From contig CALKDE010000117.1 in the NCBI GenBank assembly GCA_938082955.1, positions 1 through 6,891 of the forward strand: a DNA stretch of 6,891 nt, written 5' to 3'. Shown piece by piece: positions 1-6,351 of the stretch; position 1 is the first letter of the stretch; every line of letters begins with the position of its first letter. The notes beneath the pieces are model-generated. The model was not told the DNA's origin, did not search any database, and saw only the letters and a list, made by a program, of their open reading frames with translations. This stretch comes from an uncultured Pseudomonadales bacterium. Its GTDB lineage: Bacteria > Pseudomonadota > Gammaproteobacteria > Pseudomonadales > Pseudohongiellaceae. The position numbers and the translations under genes are program-made.

Positions 1-549
1 GGCTTGAAAGCTCCTGATGTGGCTGGCCACGACAAGACATTTGCGCCGGACAAACTCTGGCGCGACGGAGAAATTATCGACTGTGGCGAGTACAGCGTGC
101 AGCTGATTGCGACCCCAGGACATGTTTCGAACCATATCTGCTTTTTGCTTAATGAGGAGCAGTTGCTATTTACTGGAGATCATGTGCTGCAGGGAACGAC
201 CTCGGTAATCCTCCCGCCGGATGGAGATATGACGGCCTACCTCAATGCCTTAGAGCGGCTATTGCTGATCCCGCTCAAGGCTTTGGCACCTGGTCATGGC
301 ACAGTGATGACGGAGCCTCATAACGAAATTGAAAAGCTTATAGCACACCGTTTAAAAAGAGAGCGCAAGGTAGTCGCTGGGCTGGAAAGTTTGGGTGCGG
401 TCAGTTTGGATGAACTGGTGTTAACCGTCTATGACGACGTGGCCAAACAACTTATCCCTTGGGCCAAGAGAACGCTTCTGGCCCATCTGTTGAAGCTGCA
501 GCGCGATGAACGGATTCAATGCAACAACGAGCTTTGGGAGCTGCGGTAA
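1..549 (+). CDS. MBL-fold metallo-hydrolase with C-terminal winged helix (LACTB2-like), 5' end outside window
   Basis: Metal-dependent hydrolase of the metallo-beta-lactamase superfamily. The reading frame is open from the first base, and the N-terminal part of the fold carrying the HxHxDH metal motif is missing, so the gene begins upstream; the TTG at position 4 is not a credible start. Counting from that codon, metal ligands are visible as H40 in TPGH, D59 in TGDHVLQGTTSVI, and H98 in APGHG. The sequence PPDGDM followed by AYL is typical of the LACTB2-like branch. Residues about 105-181 form a helical, charged tail ending in a small winged-helix-like domain (SLDELVLTVYDD, then LLAHLLKLQRDERI), as in that branch. 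Human LACTB2 is an endoribonuclease, but bacterial members are poorly characterised and are often annotated as glyoxalase-like or beta-lactamase-like; the substrate is unknown. The next gene starts 9 nt after the stop, suggesting an operon. Confidence 0.9.
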   Translation, partial: GLKAPDVAGHDKTFAPDKLWRDGEIIDCGEYSVQLIATPGHVSNHICFLLNEEQLLFTGDHVLQGTTSVILPPDGDMTAYLNALERLLLIPLKALAPGHGTVMTEPHNEIEKLIAHRLKRERKVVAGLESLGAVSLDELVLTVYDDVAKQLIPWAKRTLLAHLLKLQRDERIQCNNELWELR

Positions 550-558
550 GCACAAGCT

Positions 559-879
559 ATGACTGCAGAAAATGAAGAAGCGGCGAAATGGTCGCTCTAT
601 CTTGTACGTACCTTTGAGGGCAGTCTCTACACGGGAGTGACTACAGATGTTCAGCGGCGCTTGTCCGAGCATGAAAATAAAGACAAAAAGAATAAGGGCG
701 CAAAGGCGTTGCGTGGAAAAGGACCGTTGACGCTGGGTTTTAAAATAGTTGTAGGCAATAGATCTGATGCTCTCAAGCTGGAGTATCAAGTCAAGCAATT
801 AAGCAGAGCAGATAAGGAGCGGCTAATAAGCCGCAATGCCGACCTAGAGGAATTGAAAACGTGGCTTCAGGAAAAATGA
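559..879 (+). CDS. yhbQ: GIY-YIG nuclease superfamily protein, YhbQ/UPF0213-like
   Basis: Small single-domain GIY-YIG protein of 106 residues, close to the usual length of about 100. The GIY position reads SLY (residues 12-14) and the YIG position reads YTG (24-26), as in E. coli YhbQ. The conserved arginine region is TTDVQRRLSEH (28-38), followed by the family signature GAKALRGKGPLTLGF (47-61) and the metal-binding glutamate candidate E75 in KLEYQVKQL. Four or five extra lysine- and asparagine-rich residues (about 40-45) sit before GAKALRGKG compared with E. coli YhbQ. E. coli YhbQ has been reported to act on DNA, but the physiological role of the family is not settled. The ATG start lies 9 nt after the upstream stop with no clear Shine-Dalgarno, so translation may depend on reinitiation. 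Its stop overlaps the next gene. Confidence 0.92.
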   Translation: MTAENEEAAKWSLYLVRTFEGSLYTGVTTDVQRRLSEHENKDKKNKGAKALRGKGPLTLGFKIVVGNRSDALKLEYQVKQLSRADKERLISRNADLEELKTWLQEK

Positions 880-1859
880 CCGCAGAAGAAACTTCTGAAC
901 AGATCGAAGAGCAAAAAAACAAGATACCTGTGGGCATTAGCAGCTGCCTGCTCGGCGAGAAAGTTCGCTATGACGGCGGGCACAAGAACAACTCCTATGT
1001 CGGGAAGACTCTGGGGCAGTATTTTGATCTCCAAGCATTTTGCCCGGAACTGGATATAGGTTTAGGTATACCACGCAAGCCGATCCGCCTTTCGCGAAAA
1101 GGCTCGGATGTTATTCGCTGCATTCCGGTCGACAACCCCGAGCCAGACTTCACCGATGCGCTAGCAAAATCTGCAAATGAAAAGAAGCAATGGCATAGCA
1201 ATTTATGCGGCTATATAGTGAAAAAGGACTCTCCGAGTTGCGGTATGGAGCGTGTTAAAATCTGGGATGACGTTATGCCAATTCGTGAGGGTGTCGGCAT
1301 CTACGCCGGTAAGATGATGGAGAATTTCCCCTATCTACCAGTAGAGGAGGAGGGTCGCCTTGGAGATGCTGTGTTACGGGAAAACTTCATACAGCGAGTT
1401 TTTATCATGCGTCGCTGGAGGCAACTCAACGAGCAGGGAATGACGCTCAATGATCTGTTGAAGTTTCATGCACGGCACAAACTAATCATCATGAGTCACA
1501 ATCAAAACCGCTACCGTGAACTCGGGCAGTTACTTGCTGCAGCGCGTAAGGAGAATGTCCTAGAGGTGGCAGAGGAGTATTTGCTGAGGCTGATGCGTGC
1601 GCTGAAGATTCCGGCAACGCGAGGAAATCACGTCAACGTCTTGCAGCATATTCAAGGCTATCTTAAGAAGCCTTTAGGTGCGGATGACAAGTTAGAACTG
1701 ACTGAAACGGTAGAAAAATATCGCCTAGGTCAATTGCCGCTGATTGTGCCGATCACTCTGCTCAATCATTTCTTTAGAAAGCACCCGGATGCCTACATCG
1801 CCAACTCCTGGTACATGAATCCCTATCCCGAAGAAATGTGCCTACAGAATCATATCTAG
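876..1859 (+). CDS. rudS: DUF523-DUF1722 fusion protein, RudS-like tRNA 4-thiouridine desulfidase
   Basis: Two-domain protein of 327 residues from the ATG at 876, or 332 from an in-frame GTG at 861. The ATG overlaps the upstream stop as ATGA (876-879). The GTG has the better-spaced Shine-Dalgarno (GAGGA at 847-851), so the start is uncertain. Numbered from the GTG, residues about 22-170 are DUF523 (TudS fold) with GISSCLLGEKVRYDGGHK, FCPELDIGLGIPRKP, and GYIVKKDSPSCGMERVK. C29, C61 and C127 are the likely [4Fe-4S] ligands, with E63 and S124/S126 nearby as catalytic candidates. Residues about 195-325 are DUF1722 (YbgA-like), with FHARHKLIIMSHN, RGNHVNVLQHIQGYLKK and the C-terminal NSWYMNPYPEE. 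TudS enzymes remove sulfur from thiouracil; proteins with this fused layout (RudS) have been described as removing sulfur from 4-thiouridine in tRNA. Activity here is inferred from family and motifs. Confidence 0.93.
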   Translation: MTAEETSEQIEEQKNKIPVGISSCLLGEKVRYDGGHKNNSYVGKTLGQYFDLQAFCPELDIGLGIPRKPIRLSRKGSDVIRCIPVDNPEPDFTDALAKSANEKKQWHSNLCGYIVKKDSPSCGMERVKIWDDVMPIREGVGIYAGKMMENFPYLPVEEEGRLGDAVLRENFIQRVFIMRRWRQLNEQGMTLNDLLKFHARHKLIIMSHNQNRYRELGQLLAAARKENVLEVAEEYLLRLMRALKIPATRGNHVNVLQHIQGYLKKPLGADDKLELTETVEKYRLGQLPLIVPITLLNHFFRKHPDAYIANSWYMNPYPEEMCLQNHI

Positions 1860-1889
1860 CCAGCAAAGAAACCAGCTTGGTGAAAAGTT

Positions 1890-3353
1890 TTAGGCCGGCT
1901 GTTCTGCAACCAAAGGGGCAATCTTGAAGTTCGTGTAGCCATAGATCACGGCGATGACGGGACAGATCAGGTTGAAGAAGCAATAGGGTAGGTAGGAGAA
2001 GGTTGCTACACCTAAGGTTCCTGCCATGTAGGCACCGCAGGTATTCCAAGGTATGAGTGGCGATGTCATAGTGCCGGCGTCTTCCAGGCAGCGAGACAAG
2101 TTCTTTGCGTCCAAATTTCTGTTTTGGAATTCCATTTTGTACATGCGCCCGGGCAGTACAATCGAAATGTACTGATCCGAGGTAATGATATTGGCGCCGA
2201 TGCAGGTGAGTATCGTTGTGGTAATCAGGCTTCCCGTACTGTGTACGAAGGACAGGGCGTAGTTAACTAGGCACTGCAGTAGCCCGGTATGATCCATCAC
2301 CGCGCCGAACACCATGGCGCAGAGAATTAGCCATACTGTATTGAGCATTGAACTCATGCCACCGCGCGTCATCAAATCATCCAGCGTTTCATTGCCGCTT
2401 GACAAAGAGAAGCCGTCGAATAGTGTCTGCCAGGTTCCCTTGAATAGACCGAGGAAAACATTCGGTGTATCGCCTGCCAAACTCAGTACGGCGCTTTGCT
2501 GAAACAATAGAGCCAGCACCACGCCGACAAAGGCGCCCGCGAGGATTGTCGGAATAGGCGGCAGTTTTTTCTGGGCCATAATCAGCAGGATAATCACCGG
2601 CAGCAACATGAATGGATTGATAGTGAAGTTGTCTTGGATTAACTGCATAGTCACAGCGAGGTCGTTGGCACTATTGTCAGTATCAATGTTCACTCCAATT
2701 ATGACGTAAAGCACGAGAGCTATAACGATGCTCGGGACAGTGGTCCAAACCATATGAGAAATGTGAGAAAAAAGGTCAGTCCCAGCTACTGCTGGGGCTA
2801 GATTAGTGGTCTCAGAAAGAGGAGACATCTTGTCGCCAAAATAGGCGCCGGAAATAATCGCACCAGCGGTAATTTCTACCGAGAGGCCGAGGCCAGCTGC
2901 AGCTCCGATGAGCGCGATACCTACGGTACCTGCGACGGTCCAAGAGCTGCCGATGCTTAGAGCGATTATGCCGCAAATTAAACAGCTTGCCGCATAGAAG
3001 ATTGCTGGGTCTAAAATAAGTAGGCTGTAGTAGATCATGGTCGGCACTGTGCCGGAGAGAATCCAACTGCCGATGAGTAGGCCCACACAAAAGAGGATTA
3101 GAATAGGCTTCAGGGCTATAGTGACCCCGTTTATAATGGCGTTCTCGATTTGCTGCCATTGCTGGCCGTTCCTCCAGCCAATTGTCGAGGCGACCACGGC
3201 GCCGATGATGAGTGCTATCTGGTTGGGACCGTAGCTTGCATCTTCTCCGAACAGATATACAGAGAAGGAGAGGAGACTGATTAGCACGAGAATCGGCACT
3301 AGTGCCTGCATTACTGTCGCAGGACGCAGCGATGAGTCTGGTATCGATTCCAT
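1890..3353 (-). CDS. nhaC: NhaC-family Na+/H+ antiporter
   Basis: Inner-membrane secondary transporter of the NhaC family, expected to export Na+ in exchange for protons. The 487-residue product has many hydrophobic segments (about 10-12), beginning with a helix around residues 18-36. The family signature GAYFGDKMSPLSETTNLAP is at about 169-187. A second conserved block near the C-terminus reads EDAGTMTSPLIPWNTCGAYMAG, and the last helices include YLPYCFFNLICPVIAVIYG. I chose the ATG at 3353 because AGGTGG lies 5 nt upstream; a GTG at 3362 would give 490 residues but lies inside that ribosome binding site. The gene stands alone, converges with the rudS-like gene (30-nt gap) and diverges from proA. 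Exchange of other substrates, such as malate/lactate as in MleN relatives, cannot be excluded. Confidence 0.94.
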   Translation of the reverse strand: MESIPDSSLRPATVMQALVPILVLISLLSFSVYLFGEDASYGPNQIALIIGAVVASTIGWRNGQQWQQIENAIINGVTIALKPILILFCVGLLIGSWILSGTVPTMIYYSLLILDPAIFYAASCLICGIIALSIGSSWTVAGTVGIALIGAAAGLGLSVEITAGAIISGAYFGDKMSPLSETTNLAPAVAGTDLFSHISHMVWTTVPSIVIALVLYVIIGVNIDTDNSANDLAVTMQLIQDNFTINPFMLLPVIILLIMAQKKLPPIPTILAGAFVGVVLALLFQQSAVLSLAGDTPNVFLGLFKGTWQTLFDGFSLSSGNETLDDLMTRGGMSSMLNTVWLILCAMVFGAVMDHTGLLQCLVNYALSFVHSTGSLITTTILTCIGANIITSDQYISIVLPGRMYKMEFQNRNLDAKNLSRCLEDAGTMTSPLIPWNTCGAYMAGTLGVATFSYLPYCFFNLICPVIAVIYGYTNFKIAPLVAEQPA

Positions 3354-3358
3354 TACTA

Positions 3359-3364
3359 CCACCT
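3359..3364 (-). promoter_or_regulatory. Ribosome binding site of nhaC
   Basis: Read on the - strand this is AGGTGG, followed by TAGTA and the ATG at 3353. The match to the anti-Shine-Dalgarno consensus and the 5-nt spacing decide the start codon. The competing upstream GTG is formed by bases of this same site. Confidence 0.75.
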
Positions 3365-3390
3365 ATTTTGAACTAATTTGGATGGAATAG

Positions 3391-3420
3391 AGCATAAAGG
3401 CTGGGGTTGCCGCCTGTCTA
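3391..3420 (-). promoter_or_regulatory. Candidate sigma70 promoter of nhaC
   Basis: On the - strand, TAGACA (3420-3415, five of six matches to the -35 consensus) and TATGCT (3396-3391, four of six to the -10 consensus) are separated by 18 nt. Transcription would start near 3384, leaving a leader of about 30 nt before the nhaC ATG. Placement and orientation fit; there is no experimental support. Confidence 0.5.
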
Positions 3421-3440
3421 CGCTATATCCGCGCATTGGG

Positions 3441-3454
3441 CCCGCATCAGCGGG
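3441..3454. repeat. Perfect 5-bp GC inverted repeat between the nhaC and proA promoters
   Basis: CCCGC-ATCA-GCGGG is a perfect short inverted repeat, extendable by up to three G-T wobble pairs outward (GGG at 3438-3440 with TTT at 3455-3457). It lies where the -35 and spacer of the proA promoter would be, about 20 nt upstream of the candidate nhaC -35. It could be a regulator binding site or a small hairpin. TTTT follows it on the + strand, but no + strand gene ends nearby, so a terminator role is unlikely. Confidence 0.4.
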
Positions 3455-3462
3455 TTTTGGGT

Positions 3463-3468
3463 TATAAT
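3463..3468 (+). promoter_or_regulatory. Candidate -10 element (TATAAT) of the proA operon promoter
   Basis: A perfect TATAAT faces proA. No good -35 hexamer lies 16-18 nt upstream; TTGGGC at 3436-3441 is 21 nt away, so the promoter may depend on an activator or be weak. The predicted start near 3475 gives a leader of about 130 nt before the ATG at 3608, unusually long for this tight operon. Confidence 0.5.
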
Positions 3469-3478
3469 TCGCCGCTTT

Positions 3479-3534
3479 GGGCAGCTGTGAGTCCGTTTAG
3501 ACGGGTGCTTTCTCGTCAGAGGCTGCCGATTTTA
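3479..3534 (+). other. Potential folded element in the proA 5' leader
   Basis: Just after the predicted transcription start, GGCAGC (3480-3485) can pair with GCTGCC (3522-3527), closing a loop. The loop contains a second hairpin, CCGT (3493-3496) TTAG ACGG (3501-3504), extendable by two G-T pairs on its outer side. The outer stem is followed by GATTTTA, a short U-run reminiscent of a weak intrinsic terminator or attenuator. I do not recognise it as a known riboswitch class. Function is inferred from position and pairing only. Confidence 0.35.
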
Positions 3535-3607
3535 GTGAATGACGATCAAATTAACTGCGTAGCGTGCCAAATAGGTACGAAACAGGGTGAGTAAAAAGAA
3601 AGTAAAA

Positions 3608-4867
3608 ATGACTGATATCGAGAACTACATGCAGCAGCTGGGACGTCAGGCGAGACAGGCATCGAGCCAGATCGCTAAGGCCAGCACAGCGCAGAAAAAT
3701 ACCGCACTTAATGCTATAGCCGAAGCGATCGATGTTAATCGGTGCCAGCTTATTGAGGCCAATGAGCAAGATATGCAGGCAGGCAAAGTGAAAGGCTTAG
3801 ATGCAGCGTTGCTCGACCGCCTGGAACTGAATGCCGCGCGAATTGACAACATGATCGAGGGGCTTAGGCAGGTAGCGGCTCTGGATGATCCCGTTGGTGC
3901 CATCTCCGATCTCAAGTTTCGCCCTAGCGGCATTCAAGTAGGTAGGATGCGAGTGCCTCTTGGTGTAATTGGCATAATTTACGAATCGCGACCCAATGTG
4001 ACCTGTGAGGCTGCTAGCCTCTGCCTGAAGTCTGGCAATGCCACAATCTTGCGCGGTGGTTCAGAGGCTATGCATTCGAACCAAGCTATAGCGGCTTGTA
4101 TCAAGACAGGATTGGAACAGGCAGGTTTGAGCGAGCACGTAGTTCAGGTTCTGGATCGACCCGATCGGGATGCGGTAGGGCTTTTGATTACTATGCCCGA
4201 ATTTGTCGACGTGATCATTCCTCGCGGTGGGAAAGGCCTTATAGCGAGGGTCAGTGCCGATGCGAAAGTGCCGGTAATCAAGCATCTGGATGGAAACTGT
4301 CATGTCTATATAGATGATAAGGCAGATATCGAGAAGGCGATACCGATAGTGATTAACGCGAAGACTCAGCGCTATGGAACATGCTGCACGTTGGAGTCGC
4401 TGTTAGTCGCCGAAAAAATAGCCGCACAGGTGCTACCCACTTTGTGTGAGCAATTACTCGAGAAGGGCGTAGAACTGCGCGGTTGTGAAAATACGCGTGT
4501 TCTAGTACAGGGTGTTAACCCGGCTTCCATCGAGGATTGGCAAACAGAATACCTAGCACCCATATTGTCGATAAAAATCGTCGCTGATGTGGATGTGGCG
4601 ATTAGTCATATCAATACCTATAGCTCGAAGCACACGGAATCTATTGTGACCGAGGACTACACGCGCGCGCAGCAGTTCCTAAGAGAAGTCGATTCGAGTT
4701 CGGTGATGATAAACGCGTCTACCCGATTTGCCGATGGATTCGAATACGGCCTCGGAGCTGAAATTGGCATCTCGACAGACAAGCTTCATGCGCGTGGCCC
4801 GGTAGGCCTTGAAGGCCTTACTTCGCAAAAGTATATCGTGCTGGGGGACGGGCATATCAGGCAATGA
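3608..4867 (+). CDS. proA: Gamma-glutamyl phosphate reductase (glutamate-5-semialdehyde dehydrogenase)
   Basis: Cytoplasmic NADPH-dependent enzyme converting gamma-glutamyl phosphate to glutamate-5-semialdehyde, the second step of proline synthesis. The ATG at 3608 gives 419 residues, matching the family (E. coli about 417) and the typical N-terminus (MTDIENYMQQLGRQAR); an in-frame GTG at 3587 would add seven lysine-rich residues. Landmarks from the ATG: LGVIGIIYESRPNVT (about 118-132), LRGGSEA (about 148-154), IPRGGKGLI (about 204-212), and the catalytic cysteine region QRYGTCCTLESLLV, with C259 the likely nucleophile. The C-terminal signature is EYGLGAEIGISTDKLHARGP. The residue after the nucleophile is Cys where E. 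coli has Asn. The partner proB is not adjacent. The stop overlaps the nadD start, so nadD translation is probably coupled. Confidence 0.97.
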   Translation: MTDIENYMQQLGRQARQASSQIAKASTAQKNTALNAIAEAIDVNRCQLIEANEQDMQAGKVKGLDAALLDRLELNAARIDNMIEGLRQVAALDDPVGAISDLKFRPSGIQVGRMRVPLGVIGIIYESRPNVTCEAASLCLKSGNATILRGGSEAMHSNQAIAACIKTGLEQAGLSEHVVQVLDRPDRDAVGLLITMPEFVDVIIPRGGKGLIARVSADAKVPVIKHLDGNCHVYIDDKADIEKAIPIVINAKTQRYGTCCTLESLLVAEKIAAQVLPTLCEQLLEKGVELRGCENTRVLVQGVNPASIEDWQTEYLAPILSIKIVADVDVAISHINTYSSKHTESIVTEDYTRAQQFLREVDSSSVMINASTRFADGFEYGLGAEIGISTDKLHARGPVGLEGLTSQKYIVLGDGHIRQ

Positions 4868-5496
4868 ACTCTCCCTTAGCCGTGCTTGGCGGCTTATTTG
4901 ACCCAGTGCACAACGGACATGTGAGTGCCGCCCAGTTCGCGCTAGAATTCTTATCCCTGCAGAGGCTCAAAATGATCCCCTGCCATTTGCCTAACCACAA
5001 GGCCGTGCCTGACACGCTAGCTGTACATCGATTGGCAATGCTTACGCTGGCAACTGCTTGCTATCCACAAATAGAAGTAGATCCTATCGAGTTGCAACGG
5101 GATCGAGTGTCTTATACGGTTGATACACTCACCGAACTTAAGACACGGCACAGTATGTTGGTGTTCGTGCTCGGTGTGGATTCGTTTAATAGCCTGCCCG
5201 AATGGCACGATTGGCAGAAGATTCTGGAATTGAGCCATCTGCTGGTATTGTCGAGACAGGGTGCGACTCTCTCGAATGAAACGCTGCGTGCTGTTGATAT
5301 CAAACACAGGCGGGTGGATACAAGTGAGCAGATGCTGGCTTGCCGCAATGGCAAGATCATCTTTTGTGAGAACTTTGATTATGCGATGGCATCGAGTGAA
5401 ATCAGGAAGAAAATAACGAGAGGCGATGATGTGTCCGCGGAGCTTGATGCTGAAATCGTTCAATACATTAAAGACAATTCTCTTTATCAGAATTAG
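4864..5496 (+). CDS. nadD: Nicotinate-nucleotide adenylyltransferase
   Basis: Transfers AMP from ATP to nicotinate mononucleotide, forming deamido-NAD, the step before NAD synthetase. The product is 210 residues, normal for NadD. The nucleotidyltransferase signature is GGLFDPVHNGH (9-19), containing the HxGH triad at 16-19. Further landmarks are LPNHK (42-46), VSYTVDTL (82-89), LGVDSF (103-108) followed by W115 and W118, and ASSEIRKKI (176-184), equivalent to the C-terminal ISSTxIR motif. Two positions vary from the usual text: Leu11 where Thr or Ser is common in GG(T/S)FDP, and Asn44 where PPH is common. The core catalytic residues are intact, so I expect activity. The ATG start overlaps the proA stop as ATGA (4864-4867), and rsfS follows after 22 nt. 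Confidence 0.96.
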   Translation: MNSPLAVLGGLFDPVHNGHVSAAQFALEFLSLQRLKMIPCHLPNHKAVPDTLAVHRLAMLTLATACYPQIEVDPIELQRDRVSYTVDTLTELKTRHSMLVFVLGVDSFNSLPEWHDWQKILELSHLLVLSRQGATLSNETLRAVDIKHRRVDTSEQMLACRNGKIIFCENFDYAMASSEIRKKITRGDDVSAELDAEIVQYIKDNSLYQN

Positions 5497-5518
5497 TTAA
5501 CTAGAGTGAGACTGCGGT

Positions 5519-5884
5519 TTGAATAGTACAGAATTATCAGAAATAGTTGTTGAGGCAGTGAAGGACCTAAAGGGTCAATCGATTCGCTGTATTAATGTCG
5601 AAAGATTGACTTCAATTACGGATTATATGGTTATCGTAACAGGGACTTCGAGTACGCATCTGAAGGCGTTGGCGGAGTCGGTAAGCAAATCGGTGAAGGA
5701 AGCGGGGCAGGAAGTGGTGGGCATGGAAGGTAAGCTCGCCTCGGAATGGGTCCTGGTTGATCTGGGTGGTGTCGTTCTACATTTGATGCTGGCACCGGTG
5801 CGTGCTCTTTATAATTTGGAAGAGCTTTGGATTTTCGAAGAGAAGCCTGCGCTGGATGCTGAATCGGAAAACCTTCAGGCGTGA
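5519..5884 (+). CDS. rsfS: Ribosomal silencing factor RsfS
   Basis: Binds ribosomal protein uL14 on the 50S subunit and blocks joining with the 30S subunit when nutrients are scarce. The 121-residue product has the Iojap/DUF143 domain over nearly its whole length: IVVEAVKDLKG (9-19), TSITDYMVIVTGTSS (31-45), EGKLASEWVLVDLGGVVLHLM (70-90) and a C-terminal YNLEELW (98-104). The start is TTG at 5519. A stop codon at 5507 closes the frame upstream and no ATG or GTG lies between that stop and the conserved domain, so TTG is the only reasonable choice; AGAGTGAG at 5503-5510 may be its ribosome binding site. A rare start fits low, tuned synthesis. Its stop overlaps the rlmH start. Confidence 0.95.
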   Translation: MNSTELSEIVVEAVKDLKGQSIRCINVERLTSITDYMVIVTGTSSTHLKALAESVSKSVKEAGQEVVGMEGKLASEWVLVDLGGVVLHLMLAPVRALYNLEELWIFEEKPALDAESENLQA

Positions 5885-6351
5885 AGGTAAGGGTATTAAG
5901 TGTGGGTACCAAGATGCCAGCCTGGGTGCAGGAAGGTATCGCGGAGTATCAGAAGCGCATAGTGCCTGATTTGGACTTCTCACTAATAGAAATACCGATG
6001 GCCAAGCGCACCAAGAACAGCAATAGTGAGCAATATAGAAAAAAAGAGAGCGATGCGCTGCTAGCTTCGATTCCATCGGGAGACTATGTGGTAGCGCTGG
6101 ATGTTGCTGGTAAGCCATTTAGCACTGAGGATCTAGCTGGGAAGATATCTGATTTTCGTCAGAACGGCGATAATCTGAGTCTACTTATAGGCGGTCCAGA
6201 TGGTTTGGGCGCAGAATGCTTGGCCAAAGCGTCGGAACGTTGGTCGTTGTCTGCGCTGACATTTCCACACCCTTTAGTGAGGGTGGTGATTACCGAACAG
6301 TTCTACCGTGCGATCAGCATTATTAAGGGACATCCCTATCATCGCGGCTAG
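5881..6351 (+). CDS. rlmH: 23S rRNA (pseudouridine-1915-N3)-methyltransferase RlmH
   Basis: SPOUT-family methyltransferase that uses S-adenosylmethionine to methylate pseudouridine 1915 in helix 69 of 23S rRNA on assembled 70S ribosomes. The product is 156 residues (E. coli 155). The N-terminus MKVRVLSVGTKMPAWVQ matches the family. The cofactor-binding knot is visible as LLIGGPDGLG (101-110), LSALTFPHPLVRVVITEQFYRA (123-144, with a Phe at 128 where E. coli has Leu) and the C-terminal HPYHR (151-155). The start is a GTG overlapping the rsfS stop as GTGA (5881-5884), so translation is probably coupled; alternative starts would cut the conserved N-terminus. This is likely the last gene of the packed proA group, as a 199-nt gap follows. 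Confidence 0.97.
   Translation: MKVRVLSVGTKMPAWVQEGIAEYQKRIVPDLDFSLIEIPMAKRTKNSNSEQYRKKESDALLASIPSGDYVVALDVAGKPFSTEDLAGKISDFRQNGDNLSLLIGGPDGLGAECLAKASERWSLSALTFPHPLVRVVITEQFYRAISIIKGHPYHRG

Noticed and set aside
421..798. Open frame on the - strand across the MBL and GIY-YIG genes
   Set aside because: It lies opposite two genes with clear family motifs, and its own product shows no recognisable domain.
1858..1900. Possible bidirectional terminator between the rudS-like gene and nhaC (AGCCAGC with GCCGGCT around an ACCA-GCT-TGGT hairpin)
   Set aside because: The outer stem has a mismatch and long loop, the inner stem is only 4 bp, and there is no proper T-run on either side.
2812..3159. Open frame on the - strand inside nhaC in another frame
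   Set aside because: Arginine- and histidine-rich composition typical of a frame-shifted shadow; the NhaC frame is intact across it.
3441..3458. Inverted repeat plus TTTT as a + strand intrinsic terminator
   Set aside because: No gene on the + strand ends upstream; the neighbouring gene is transcribed away on the - strand.
3535..3594. Possible 19-codon leader peptide (GTG start, containing CVAC, ending inside the first codons of the longer proA frame) and a 7-codon ATG frame at 3539
   Set aside because: No ribosome binding site precedes either start, and neither has proline codons that would suit attenuation of a proline gene; chance frames are expected at this length.
4801..4820. AGGCCTT direct repeat
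   Set aside because: It lies in the conserved VGLEGLT coding motif of proA and is explained by codon choice.
5777..6118. Open frames on the - strand across rsfS and rlmH
   Set aside because: Low-complexity proline/serine-rich translations opposite two highly conserved genes.
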